A stretch of 64,000 bases of DNA, taken from CAZRGZ01 sp964599775. GTDB taxonomy: Bacteria; Patescibacteriota; Saccharimonadia; Saccharimonadales; Saccharimonadaceae. Both the position numbers and the translations under genes were made by a program. Every line of letters starts with the position of its first letter. Within the stretch, counting starts at the first letter, position 1. The DNA lies in contig CAZRGZ010000005.1 in the NCBI GenBank assembly GCA_964599775.1, positions 9,501 to 73,500 of the forward strand. The letters are read 5' to 3'. The notes beneath the pieces were generated by a model that saw only the letters and a program-made list of their open reading frames with translations, ran no database searches and was not told the DNA's origin. Of the stretch, positions 45,109 to 51,994 are shown in pieces.

Positions 45109-45165
45109 ATTATACATACCCTTTAAGCATGCCAAGGATAGGGGAGAGAGTCAAGTTTGCTAGGT

Positions 45166-45206
45166 TGTAAAAAGAAAAGCAGCCTGACGTCCGGTTACGC
45201 CAGGCT
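45166..45206 (-). terminator. Terminator of the 45269 GC-rich gene
   Basis: Minus strand: AGCCTG GCGT ... ACGT CAGGCT (45181-45206) followed by GCTTTTCTTTTT. Confidence 0.8.
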
Positions 45207-45268
45207 TGGTTGTGCTTCCTAGGGGCAGCCCTGTTATTTACCGGTCAGGGCACTGTTGGTGGGGTGGG

Positions 45269-45535
45269 CTACTGACTGCCGCGCTTGCGGCGGTTCTGGT
45301 AGGCCTCGATTCCCAGGCCGACGATGCCTTCGCCGGCTTCCCGGATGCCCTTGCGCTTGACGCGCCGCGAGTTCTCGGGGTTGGTGCCGTCCCGCTCGTC
45401 GAGCCGCTCGGTGATCGCCCCCGCGGCGGCGATCACGCTGCCCTCGAGCGTCTTGCCGAGTGGCGTCTTGCGGAAGACCTGGTAGGTCTTGACCGCTGCC
45501 GCCGCACCGACGACGATGGCAGGGAGTGCCATCAT
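45269..45535 (-). CDS. GC-rich orphan: small hypothetical protein
   Basis: 88 residues, beginning MMALPAIVVGAAAAVKTYQV, a short hydrophobic N terminus, followed by an Arg/Lys/Glu-rich body. Start at 45535 or 45532 is set by a very strong AGGAGGAGG directly upstream; an ATG at 45589 is unlikely because the promoter TTGAAT-17-TATTAT (45561-45589) overlaps it. Codons end mostly in C or G, unlike neighbours, the same anomaly as the gene at 28607. No family recognised. Possibly transferred from a GC-rich host. Confidence 0.65.
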   Translation of the reverse strand: MMALPAIVVGAAAAVKTYQVFRKTPLGKTLEGSVIAAAGAITERLDERDGTNPENSRRVKRKGIREAGEGIVGLGIEAYQNRRKRGSQ

Positions 45536-45560
45536 GCCTCCTCCTGTAGACAACGAAGTA

Positions 45561-45589
45561 ATAATATCATCAAATAGTAAAAGATTCAA
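45561..45589 (-). promoter_or_regulatory. Promoter of the 45269 GC-rich gene
   Basis: Minus strand: TTGAAT (45584-45589), 17-base spacer, TATTAT (45561-45566). AT-rich, like native promoters. Confidence 0.6.
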
Positions 45590-45598
45590 ACAAAGACA

Positions 45599-46099
45599 TT
45601 ATCGCGACTGGAATTCACCTGTACGCAAGAAAGCCTTGTATGCGTTTAATCCTTCTTCTATAGATGGGTGAAGCATTGCCGGATCAATTTCATCAAGCTG
45701 GAAAAACTGGAGTTCTTCAACCTCTTCGGCATCTACAGGTTCGTCAAGTTGTTGCCATTTTCGGATGATGAAAAGTTGGGCAAAACCCTGGACTTTATCG
45801 CCATTTGGGTATTCTACCCGCATCTTTTTTGGGTCAGACAATGTGGCGAAGGGAATAAGATCGGCTTCGTTGGCCTGAATCGCTGCCTCTTCCCGCAGTT
45901 CTGTGATAGCAGTCGAGCGAAAGCTATCGCCCTCTTCGGCATAGCCGCCAATGATCCCCCAAAGGCCCGAACTTTTGCGCTTCATCAACAAAATCGCCCT
46001 GTCTTCCCGCTCCACGATAACAGAAGCTACCGGCAGCAGTAGCAAACCGTGACCGTACTTTTGGCGGACTTTCCAGGCGTGTGATCCTTTAAATGGCAT
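45599..46099 (-). CDS. Nudix hydrolase
   Basis: 166 residues. Nudix box GGYAEEGDSFRSTAITELREEAAI with the core ELREEA. The surrounding LLPVASVIVERED and WGIIGGYAEEGD fit a general MutT/NADH-pyrophosphatase-like fold. TACAAT (minus strand, 46109-46114) ends 9 bases before the ATG without a Shine-Dalgarno. Substrate unknown. Third Nudix-type gene in the window. Confidence 0.85.
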   Translation of the reverse strand: MPFKGSHAWKVRQKYGHGLLLLPVASVIVEREDRAILLMKRKSSGLWGIIGGYAEEGDSFRSTAITELREEAAIQANEADLIPFATLSDPKKMRVEYPNGDKVQGFAQLFIIRKWQQLDEPVDAEEVEELQFFQLDEIDPAMLHPSIEEGLNAYKAFLRTGEFQSR

Positions 46100-46147
46100 A
46101 GTGGTAATATTGTAGCTTACTGTGAATGAAAACTGAAGTAAGAACAG

Positions 46148-46570
46148 CTAATCTATCTTTTGCAGCGGCTTACCAGGCACCTTTTGCCATTTAATATGGT
46201 TTTTGGTATCGGTAAAGGTAAAGTCGGCAATTTGCATTTCTTGAACAGGTTTTTTAGGGTGCAGCGTAGTGGTTCCAGGCGCGATAGTGTGGCGCTCGAT
46301 AGTCTCGCCGTGTGCTAGCTCGATAGTGATGTTATGCACTGGATGCGATGAGCTATTCGAAACAACAACACTCTTTCCATCCACCCACGCGCTAATGTCT
46401 TTGGCCTGCTCACGCTCGGCAGTAGTAACCTCGTGCGCTTCACGTTTCTTGCGTGCATGCCGCTCGGTATGAATCTGCTTAAAACCCACAATAAACGCAC
46501 CCAAGGTACCGATTGCCGAAACCCAGGTCGCTATATCACCGAGGATCGTCGTGTCTATATCTGTGAACAT
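46148..46570 (-). CDS. Single-pass membrane protein of unknown function
   Basis: 140 residues. One membrane segment (WVSAIGTLGAFIVGFKQI), then a charged coiled-coil-like stretch (RHARKKREAHEVTTAEREQ) and a beta-rich C-terminal part with HPVHNITIEL. This layout is common in uncharacterised actinobacterial and Patescibacterial proteins. TATTAT (minus strand) ends 6 bases before the ATG. Function unknown. Confidence 0.65.
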   Translation of the reverse strand: MFTDIDTTILGDIATWVSAIGTLGAFIVGFKQIHTERHARKKREAHEVTTAEREQAKDISAWVDGKSVVVSNSSSHPVHNITIELAHGETIERHTIAPGTTTLHPKKPVQEMQIADFTFTDTKNHIKWQKVPGKPLQKID

Positions 46571-46612
46571 ATGAACATAATAGCATGAGCGTTATATTTA
46601 GAGAAGGAGGTC

Positions 46613-47202
46613 TTGACAATAGAGGTAAGTAAAGTTACTAATAATGAGATGACCGACAAAGAACATCTCAGCCAGGCACAGGAAAAAGATAAGATAGCTA
46701 AAGTGGCACGTGAAGCAGGCCGTAATTTAAGATCTTCTAAAGTGGCTATGCATGAAAGGGTGGCGCTATTCTCGGCTGGAACTTTGTCATTGATGTTTAC
46801 CTTTGTTGGGGTGGCACTAGGCTTGCAGGGAAAACTCCTTGCCACTAGTGGTACTTGGCAGTGTTTTTAACTGCAATGGGGCTCTTTCTTTGTAGCATGA
46901 TCACTGGTATAGTGGTTCGAACTATAGTTGCGTCTATATATCTCTATGGCACCCTGCATAGCTTGTATTATTATGAGGAAAAACTTGAATGGCTACAGGT
47001 TCATAAAAAAGAGAAGAATGCATCCGTCGGCAAAATAGAGATGTTTATAAAAGATCAGAAATGGTCTATAAAAAAGTTTAAATTCTATAATTTTATGAAG
47101 AATGTCTTAGTATTTACGAACTTTATCTCATTTCTGACAGGATTTATACTACTAGCAGTGTTCATTCATAAACTAATAATGAACAACCTGCTAAGCGCGT
47201 GA
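46613..47202 (+). pseudogene. Membrane protein gene interrupted in a T5 run
   Basis: The first frame (from TTG 46613; Met at 46649 is an alternative) ends at TAA 46868-46870 after a membrane segment ALFSAGTLSLMFTFVGVAL. The second frame continues from the same place with MGLFLCSMITGIVVRTIVAS and another segment at the end (LVFTNFISFLTGFILLAVF). Adding one T to TTTTT (46864-46868) fuses them into one protein of about 196 residues with TM segments in both halves. A strong AAGGAGGT lies at 46604-46611. Family unknown. The split may be decay, a read error or a slippage site. Confidence 0.55.
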
Positions 47203-47258
47203 AACGTGCATGAATGCATAGCTATTTTAACCATTTCACAGTATAATATGCCTAAATC

Positions 47259-47414
47259 ATGGCAAATATATCCTGGAACGAGATTCAAAACCGAGCGGCC
47301 GAGTTTGCGAGCAAATGGACGGGCGAGACGTACGAAAAAGGCGAGAGCCAGAGCTTTTGGAGCGACTTTTTAACGGTTTTCGATGTAGATCGCAAGCGAA
47401 GAAGTAATGCGTGA
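47259..47414 (+). pseudogene. Remnant of an MmeI-like restriction-modification gene
   Basis: A 51-codon open frame with TATAAT (47242-47247) ending 11 bases before its ATG. It reads SWNEIQNRAAEFASKW, GETYEKGESQSFWSDFL and VFDVDRKRR, which is the start of the MmeI N-terminal domain of type IIL/IIG methylase-nuclease proteins of about 900 residues. The similarity stops at about position 47400, where the frame meets the unrelated gene at 47407. So only the promoter and the first 45 codons remain. Identification is from memory of the family pattern. Confidence 0.65.
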
Positions 47415-48234
47415 TATAAATTCAGTTCGCTACTCGGCAACTCCGGAATTTAGAACACATCTAAACTATGTAAAATATCTAAATCGTGTAACTAGAGGAA
47501 TGGCGCTCGAAGTGGCGATAGATGCCAAAGGGCGGCTTAATAAAGCACCGGAACTTAGGAAGTATTCTAAACTATCCCAGCTTACGGGTGGAAGTATCGA
47601 GAATGACTTTAAGCTAAGTGAAAAAAGTTATGAATTCGCAAGAATAGTCGCACCTTGGTTCCCGCCAAAATGCTATTATAGGGTGTATTATTTGGAATCC
47701 ATCTTACTTTATTTAATAAATGGTAATACAATAGGTTTTAATGCGGCAGGTGGACACAGAGGTGTGCGAGAAAATATGAACAGACATTTCAAATCGGGTG
47801 CACTCAAGATCCAGTGCGAGGCGAATATACCTGAAGTGATGAGCATCCTAGAATGTCTTAATTTCTCTGCAGAACAGAACGAAACTATATTGTTCAACTA
47901 CTGGAAAAGTAGCAAATGCGCCAGTTCGATTATGAAGAAGATTGCAAATTATACTTTAGACGACTGGGCTAGAACAAAAGGATATAGTGACTTTCGACGA
48001 ACGAATCGTAGGATTGATAGGGGGCATTATTTAAATAAAACTGATATTTCTTTGTTTGATTATTTCTATCGAATGCGCATAAAAGCGAACTATAAAGATG
48101 TAGATTTTTTGAATTTGGGATATGCTACGGATAAGGATATTTATCAATACATTCTATACTATTATAATTTTTATAAAAATTACAGTAATTCGTTAGTTGG
48201 AATAATTAACATGTTAGCCCATCGAATTAGTTAA
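47407..48234 (+). CDS. Hypothetical protein paired with a PIN-domain gene
   Basis: 275 residues, not recognised. The middle part has a helical, aromatic-rich look (PKCYYRVYYLESILLYLI) and the C-terminal third reads LFDYFYRMRIKANYKDVDF followed by YQYILYYYNFYKNYSN. The RMRIKANYKD segment loosely recalls HEPN-type proteins, but the R-x4-6-H core is not clear. The ATG overlaps the MmeI remnant by 8 bases, so transcription may come from the old methylase promoter. The PIN-domain gene follows after 30 bases. AT-rich codon use, more than the core genes. A toxin-antitoxin or defence role is inference. Confidence 0.55.
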   Translation: MRDINSVRYSATPEFRTHLNYVKYLNRVTRGMALEVAIDAKGRLNKAPELRKYSKLSQLTGGSIENDFKLSEKSYEFARIVAPWFPPKCYYRVYYLESILLYLINGNTIGFNAAGGHRGVRENMNRHFKSGALKIQCEANIPEVMSILECLNFSAEQNETILFNYWKSSKCASSIMKKIANYTLDDWARTKGYSDFRRTNRRIDRGHYLNKTDISLFDYFYRMRIKANYKDVDFLNLGYATDKDIYQYILYYYNFYKNYSNSLVGIINMLAHRIS

Positions 48235-48264
48235 CCTATCTATTTTGATTTAGAGCCCAGAGGA

Positions 48265-48705
48265 ATGATAGATTTTATGAAAATATATATCGATCAAGGC
48301 GTGAGTCAAAAGGCTATAAGACAACTCAAGAAAAAGTACAACTTTAGTATCGTGACAGGGCATATGAATGAGCAGAGAATACGCAGTGCAACCGATGTTC
48401 CGCAGCCATTTAGGCTTGACTCATCACTACTGTGCAGTGGTGATTTTCTTGCAGGAAGCGAATTTTATGATCTAGAAAGAGTCATTGGCAAAAGCAATCG
48501 AAATGACATAGATCATCTATATACGGCTTACCGAGAAAAATGTGATTGCTTTATCACAGCTAACCCAAGAGACTTTATCCGCCTTAGACGCAATGATGCT
48601 ACATCGATTGAGAAACGCGAGAAACTAGAGGATATTTTAAAAGATATAAAAATTATGGAGCTTGACGAGTTTATTCGTTACTGCGAAAAGACTGATAAAA
48701 AATAG
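48265..48705 (+). CDS. PIN-domain-like protein
   Basis: 146 residues; Met at 48277 is an alternative start. PIN-like signs are IYIDQGVSQKAIRQL at the start with the first acidic residue, DIDHLYTAYREKCDCFITANPRDF in the middle with Asp and the TxNxxDF pattern, and a C-terminal helix. PIN domains are ribonucleases, often toxins or tRNA-processing enzymes. It follows the unknown 47407 gene, which could be its partner. No separate small antitoxin was found beside it. Confidence 0.6.
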   Translation: MIDFMKIYIDQGVSQKAIRQLKKKYNFSIVTGHMNEQRIRSATDVPQPFRLDSSLLCSGDFLAGSEFYDLERVIGKSNRNDIDHLYTAYREKCDCFITANPRDFIRLRRNDATSIEKREKLEDILKDIKIMELDEFIRYCEKTDKK

Positions 48706-48762
48706 ACGTCGGAATTGTAGAAAATCTATGCTAAACTAGTAACATAGGACGGAGGGTGCGAT

Positions 48763-48933
48763 ATGACGAATACAAAGTTAATCAAACTCGAAAAAGAAAT
48801 AGAAAAAAAGATTGAAATTCCAAAAACAAAGAAGACGAACAGGAAGTTTGTAGTGGACGTTGCTGGACTAAAGAAGCTTGCGCGACGTATTAATGAATAC
48901 GAAGAACAAGCCAATGTTGCTGCTCAGCACTGA
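48763..48933 (+). CDS. Small antitoxin candidate of the PIN pair
   Basis: A 56-residue protein just upstream of a PIN toxin: MTNTKLIKLEKEIEKKIE, Lys-rich, then KFVVDVAGLKKLARRINEYEEQ. The ATG follows GGAGGGTGCGAT. It overlaps the toxin start at 48914 by 20 bases in another frame, the typical antitoxin-toxin arrangement. It has no clear DNA-binding motif. Too short to be noticed by size alone; the context decides. Confidence 0.65.
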   Translation: MTNTKLIKLEKEIEKKIEIPKTKKTNRKFVVDVAGLKKLARRINEYEEQANVAAQH

Positions 48934-49468
48934 ATTTGAGGAGCGTTGCAAAAACGCCACTGTTTATTTAGACACGAATGCATTTATATATGCTTACGAA
49001 CAAACGGAGCTGCTGGATCTGGTTGCGCGTCTAACAGAGAGCGGTACGGCATTCGCTACGATTAGTTCGGTGGAGTACGAGTTTACTCGTGGGTCGCGAT
49101 CATTACAAGAGATTAAGGATAGACGGTCATTTATCCGCGGGCTAGTGCACAGAGTAATTCCCATTGGGCCGTTGTTGGAATCCGACAAGAACGATGCGTT
49201 TTCGGCGGCGATGTCGCTCGTTGTTGGCAAGAGGGATAGCCAATATACTGACTATTTGCTGGCGGTTGCCCTTCATAAGTTCAGTAATAGTATTGAAAAG
49301 CAATATATTCTATCTGCTGATGTAGCTGCTTTTCCTCCTAAGATATTTAACATTGATGGAGTTATATCTTTACGCTTGAATGATGCTAAACTAGTTCATG
49401 TTAATCTAATTTCATTGGATATAGGCAAATATACGGCTATTATTGATAAAATCGTAAAAAGTAAATGA
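48914..49468 (+). CDS. PIN-domain toxin
   Basis: 184 residues. Core PIN signature: VYLDTNAFIYAYEQTELLDL with the first Asp, SSVEYEFTRGS with the Glu, then YTDYLLAVALHKF with the Asp and ILSADVAAFP. The family cleaves RNA; targets are unknown. The start is taken at the ATG at 48914 because it overlaps the antitoxin gene; an ATG at 48878 would lie deep in the antitoxin. An independent two-gene toxin-antitoxin module next to other accessory genes. Confidence 0.75.
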   Translation: MLLLSTEFEERCKNATVYLDTNAFIYAYEQTELLDLVARLTESGTAFATISSVEYEFTRGSRSLQEIKDRRSFIRGLVHRVIPIGPLLESDKNDAFSAAMSLVVGKRDSQYTDYLLAVALHKFSNSIEKQYILSADVAAFPPKIFNIDGVISLRLNDAKLVHVNLISLDIGKYTAIIDKIVKSK

Positions 49469-49471
49469 GCT

Positions 49472-49508
49472 GTAAGATAAAACGGCGTGCCCAGATGAGG
49501 GCACGGCC
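49472..49508 (-). terminator. Terminator of the 49539 gene
   Basis: Minus strand: GTGCCC, 6-base loop, GGGCAC (49487-49504), followed by GCCG and TTTTATCTT. Confidence 0.6.
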
Positions 49509-49538
49509 GAATTATAGCTACTTCATCATCTATAGATA

Positions 49539-49778
49539 TTAACTCGTATGGCAAGGCCTACAACAAAAGAAGCAGCCATTTATTCTACCATGATATTTCT
49601 TGACTTCATGGCCGTATAAACGAATTGCTTTATTTACAGCATCTGCGCAATTATTATAGTACCCTAGATATATTTGATTACTGGGGTGTGCTCCATGCGA
49701 GCAGCTCTGTATGTGAACTTCATAGTCACCGCTATCTTCTTGCTGGTTTTTATTTAGATAGTAATGCTGGTACGCCAT
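49539..49778 (-). CDS. Small Cys-rich conserved protein
   Basis: 79 residues from the ATG at 49778, set by TTGGAGGATT just upstream; an upstream ATG at 49826 gives an unconserved tail. It has the pattern of a widespread small family: YYLNKNQQ..GDYEVH, a Cys-rich middle (HIQSCSHGAH), IYLGYYNNCADAVNKA, and the end GCFFCCRPCHTS. Five to six conserved cysteines could bind metal. Function unknown. It is transcribed away from the small RNA candidate at 49840. Confidence 0.7.
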   Translation of the reverse strand: MAYQHYYLNKNQQEDSGDYEVHIQSCSHGAHPSNQIYLGYYNNCADAVNKAIRLYGHEVKKYHGRINGCFFCCRPCHTS

Positions 49779-49806
49779 AATAATCCTCCAATATAGCGTT
49801 AATGTT

Positions 49807-49834
49807 TTGTAGTCTGGCCAGTTCACGCTATACT
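49807..49834 (+). promoter_or_regulatory. Promoter of the putative small RNA
   Basis: TTGTAG (49807-49812), 16-base spacer, TATACT (49829-49834), with no open frame immediately downstream. Confidence 0.45.
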
Positions 49835-49839
49835 GAAAG

Positions 49840-49893
49840 GTACAAATGGGTCCATACTATTTGTACGAATATCCGCCTAGAAGCGGATTTTTT
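49840..49893 (+). ncRNA. Putative small RNA of about 54 bases, or operator plus terminator
   Basis: Between TATACT (49829-49834) and the T run ending at 49893 are two perfect hairpins: GTACAAAT (49840-49847) with ATTTGTAC (49859-49866) around GGGTCCATACT, then ATCCGC (49871-49876) with GCGGAT (49883-49888) followed by TTTTTT. No plus-strand gene ends here to need a terminator, so a short independent RNA is likely. The 8-mer ATTTGTAC recurs at 49978-49985 beside the panA promoter, so the first hairpin could instead be an operator. Confidence 0.45.
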
Positions 49894-49907
49894 CGTATAA
49901 TGTCAGG

Positions 49908-49949
49908 ATGGTTCCCCCTCCTGGAGATTCACTCTTCCCACCTGAGTAA
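49908..49949 (+). other. Possible 13-codon leader ORF with proline runs
   Basis: TATAAT (49896-49901) ends 6 bases before an ATG that reads MVPPPGDSLFPPE. The PPP and PPE stretches would stall ribosomes and could act on expression of the downstream panA. No -35 box and no other support. Confidence 0.2.
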
Positions 49950-49977
49950 TCCTACGTTTATTATAACATTGATAAAA

Positions 49978-49987
49978 ATTTGTACAA
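49978..49987 (+). promoter_or_regulatory. TTGTACAA operator-like site upstream of panA
   Basis: ATTTGTACAA contains the palindrome TTGTACAA (49980-49987), 5 bases before the -35. It repeats the arm of the hairpin at 49840-49866, so the XRE-type antitoxin could bind here and there. Confidence 0.4.
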
Positions 49988-49992
49988 GTAAT

Positions 49993-50021
49993 TTGACTAT
50001 TTTTGCAGCATAAGCTATATT
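49993..50021 (+). promoter_or_regulatory. Promoter of the Panacea/RelE-like pair
   Basis: TTGACT (49993-49998), 17-base spacer, TATATT (50016-50021), 7 bases before the ATG at 50029. Confidence 0.65.
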
Positions 50022-50028
50022 GGAGAAT

Positions 50029-50832
50029 ATGAAAAACAAGGCTAAGAGCATGGATTTCAAAGCGGCTATTATCCAGCTACGAGATAAGGCTAACGCGAGC
50101 CAGCAGGATGTGGCCGATGCTATCGGTATTGCTCGTGCTACCTATGCGGGGCTGGAGGCGGGGCGGCGCGAGCCGGATTTGGCCGAAATTAAGGCTTTGG
50201 CAGAGTATTACCAGATTGCGCCGAGCGATTTGATAGAGGGCAAGATTGGTAGTGCAGATGAAGATATCACCCCGCACTTGTTTGAGCCACGAGAGCCAGA
50301 TGTTACGCCGCGCGACCTTCACCCAAAAACCAATCCTGAAAAGCTGCGCGAAGTACTGCTGTATGTACTGGAAAAGGTTGGGGCTAAATCTAACGTGGGC
50401 GAGACGGTGCTGTATAAACTGCTGTATTTTATCGATTTTGATTACTACGAAAAGTATGGCAAATCCATCACCGGGCTGGCGTATGTGCGTAATCATTATG
50501 GCCCCACGCCGGTAAAAACATTTGCAGAGATAGTAGAAGGCATGCAGCAGGCGGGCGAGCTAGAGATTGTAACGACAAAGTTTTTCAACAACAAGCAAAA
50601 AAAGTATTTGCCGACCGCCAAGCCAGATTTGCAAGAACTGAGCGCGACTGAAATAAAGCACATTGATGAAGAATTAGCGCGGCTGAGTGATAAAAACGCT
50701 AGCGAGCTATCTGATTTATCGCACAAAGACACGCCGTGGCGGGTGGCGAAGCCCGGCAAGCCGATAGAATACCGCTACGTGTTTTACCGCACCGACCAAA
50801 CTGCCGTAACAGAGCCGGAAGATGAACTTTGA
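50029..50832 (+). CDS. Antitoxin: XRE helix-turn-helix plus Panacea (DUF4065) domain
   Basis: About 267 residues. The XRE HTH spans residues 10-65 (DKANASQQDVADAIGIARAT, LEAGRREPDLAEIKALAEYY). After a linker the Panacea domain begins near residue 100 with PEKLREVLLYVLEKVGAKS, GETVLYKLLYFIDFDYYEKYG and VRNHYGPTPVKTFAEIVEGM. Panacea proteins neutralise diverse toxins (PanA/PanT systems). Start: ATG 50029, 7 bases after TATATT (near-leaderless); Met 50050 is an alternative. Overlaps the toxin gene by 11 bases. The HTH probably autoregulates through TTGTACAA. Confidence 0.85.
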   Translation: MKNKAKSMDFKAAIIQLRDKANASQQDVADAIGIARATYAGLEAGRREPDLAEIKALAEYYQIAPSDLIEGKIGSADEDITPHLFEPREPDVTPRDLHPKTNPEKLREVLLYVLEKVGAKSNVGETVLYKLLYFIDFDYYEKYGKSITGLAYVRNHYGPTPVKTFAEIVEGMQQAGELEIVTTKFFNNKQKKYLPTAKPDLQELSATEIKHIDEELARLSDKNASELSDLSHKDTPWRVAKPGKPIEYRYVFYRTDQTAVTEPEDEL

Positions 50833-51202
50833 ACAAGCGCCAGAGTTTGAAAAAGAACTAAAAAAGCTCACCAGAAAGTGGCGCTCGCTGCCAGATGACT
50901 TGGCTGCTGCGCAGAAGCAGATTGTGAATCTTTATGTAGAGCAAGCGGATGTGGATGATCTGCAGGAATACCGCGCGGCATTCTTTAACGGTAAACGTGC
51001 GGCAGTTTTGCAAACTATTGGTGATAATTGCGAAGTGGTGAAAATGCGGCTGGACTGTGCGTCGATAGGGACGAATAGCAAGGTTCGGCTTGTATTTGTT
51101 GCTGTTTATGTAGATAACACGGTGACATTTATAGAACTATTTGCAAAGAACGAGAAATCGCGCGAGGATAGGCAGCGGATAAAGCGGTATTTGCCGAGCT
51201 AA
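50822..51202 (+). CDS. RelE/ParE-like toxin of the Panacea pair
   Basis: 126 residues that overlap the end of the antitoxin. The RelE/HigB-like fold shows FEKELKKLTRKW at the start, then CEVVKMRLDCASIG, a beta strand RLVFVAVYVDN and FIELFAKNEKSREDRQRIKRYL at the end, the pattern of mRNA-interferase toxins. Catalytic residues cannot be fixed by eye. Pairing with a Panacea antitoxin rather than a RelB-type one is in line with the promiscuity of that antitoxin. Confidence 0.75.
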   Translation: MNFEQAPEFEKELKKLTRKWRSLPDDLAAAQKQIVNLYVEQADVDDLQEYRAAFFNGKRAAVLQTIGDNCEVVKMRLDCASIGTNSKVRLVFVAVYVDNTVTFIELFAKNEKSREDRQRIKRYLPS

Positions 51203-51267
51203 AAGAGTCTGTTATTTTTACCGTTTTTACGGACGCGCTTTCTGCTAGTTTTCTTTCTGACTCTTTT
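51201..51267 (+). terminator. Possible terminator region after the toxin
   Basis: AAAAGAGTC (51201-51209) pairs with GACTCTTTT (51259-51267) across a loop that contains CCGTTTTTACGG (51221-51232). The remaining bases up to the convergent gene end at 51347 hold nothing recognisable. Confidence 0.35.
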
Positions 51268-51346
51268 CGCGAGGTTCTGCGTGGCTTGAACGGAGCTATT
51301 AATATAACCTCAATTATGTCCGGTATAGCCTGCAGTATTCGGTCGA

Positions 51347-51937
51347 TTAATACCTTTTGTTGATATGAGCGGCGATATCGCTTGCGCTGAGGCTTTTTGG
51401 CCCGGTAATGACTGCTTCGACGACATTTGTGGCGCCTTTGAGTGTGGATTTAATAGGTTCCAGGCGTTTATTGTAACGGTGACTGTAGATGGGCTGCGCG
51501 GGAAGGGTCAATGGTTTGTATAATTTGTGAATAGGGGTTTCGCCGGGAATGGGTATGCCGAAAACACTTAATGTGCCAGTAATCATATCTATCCGATACC
51601 ACGTATTTTCCTTTTCAGAATAAAGTAGTAGCATTTCTGTATAATAGTGCGGAGCAACGCCACGCATACGGCGAGAGATGTAGTCGTTAAAGTGTGCTAA
51701 TGTCGGCTTGATTTCCACAATGGCACGGTGAGTCATGCCCTGGTACTGTACAGAGAGCTCGATGTCTGGTGTATAGTTGCTGTCGCCAACGTTAATGCCA
51801 AGTGTTGGTTTATGCCACCGCCCGGCAAAGCCGCTGTTATCCAACCATTCTAAAACACGCTTTTCAAGCTTTGAGTCGAAAGAAACATTCTGACCGCCGA
51901 CGTAATCAGAATGCTTATAGCCTGAGCCTTGGTACAT
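51347..51937 (-). CDS. PD-(D/E)XK-like (TnsA-type fold) protein
   Basis: 196 residues. An endonuclease-like core: SKLEKRVLEWL with the first acidic residue, NYTPDIELSVQY with the Asp, and AIVEIKPTLAHFND with the E-x-K. This is the layout of TnsA and related nucleases. The C-terminal half is uncharacterised. TATTAT (minus strand, 51944-51949) ends 6 bases before the ATG. No transposase partner (TnsB/C) is near, so a remnant or an independent nuclease is possible. Confidence 0.6.
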   Translation of the reverse strand: MYQGSGYKHSDYVGGQNVSFDSKLEKRVLEWLDNSGFAGRWHKPTLGINVGDSNYTPDIELSVQYQGMTHRAIVEIKPTLAHFNDYISRRMRGVAPHYYTEMLLLYSEKENTWYRIDMITGTLSVFGIPIPGETPIHKLYKPLTLPAQPIYSHRYNKRLEPIKSTLKGATNVVEAVITGPKSLSASDIAAHINKRY

Positions 51938-51994
51938 AAACTTATAATAACAGAAGAATAATGTTTTAATAGAAGGAGTGTAACAGGAGCAAAA

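Noticed and set aside
46861..46870. Programmed -1 frameshift at TTT TAA in the membrane protein gene
   Set aside because: No canonical slippery heptamer and no downstream pseudoknot; an indel in the T5 run is simpler.
51347..51937. TnsA-like protein as part of a Tn7-like transposon
   Set aside because: No TnsB, TnsC, TniQ or terminal repeats are visible nearby, so only the nuclease-like fold is reported.
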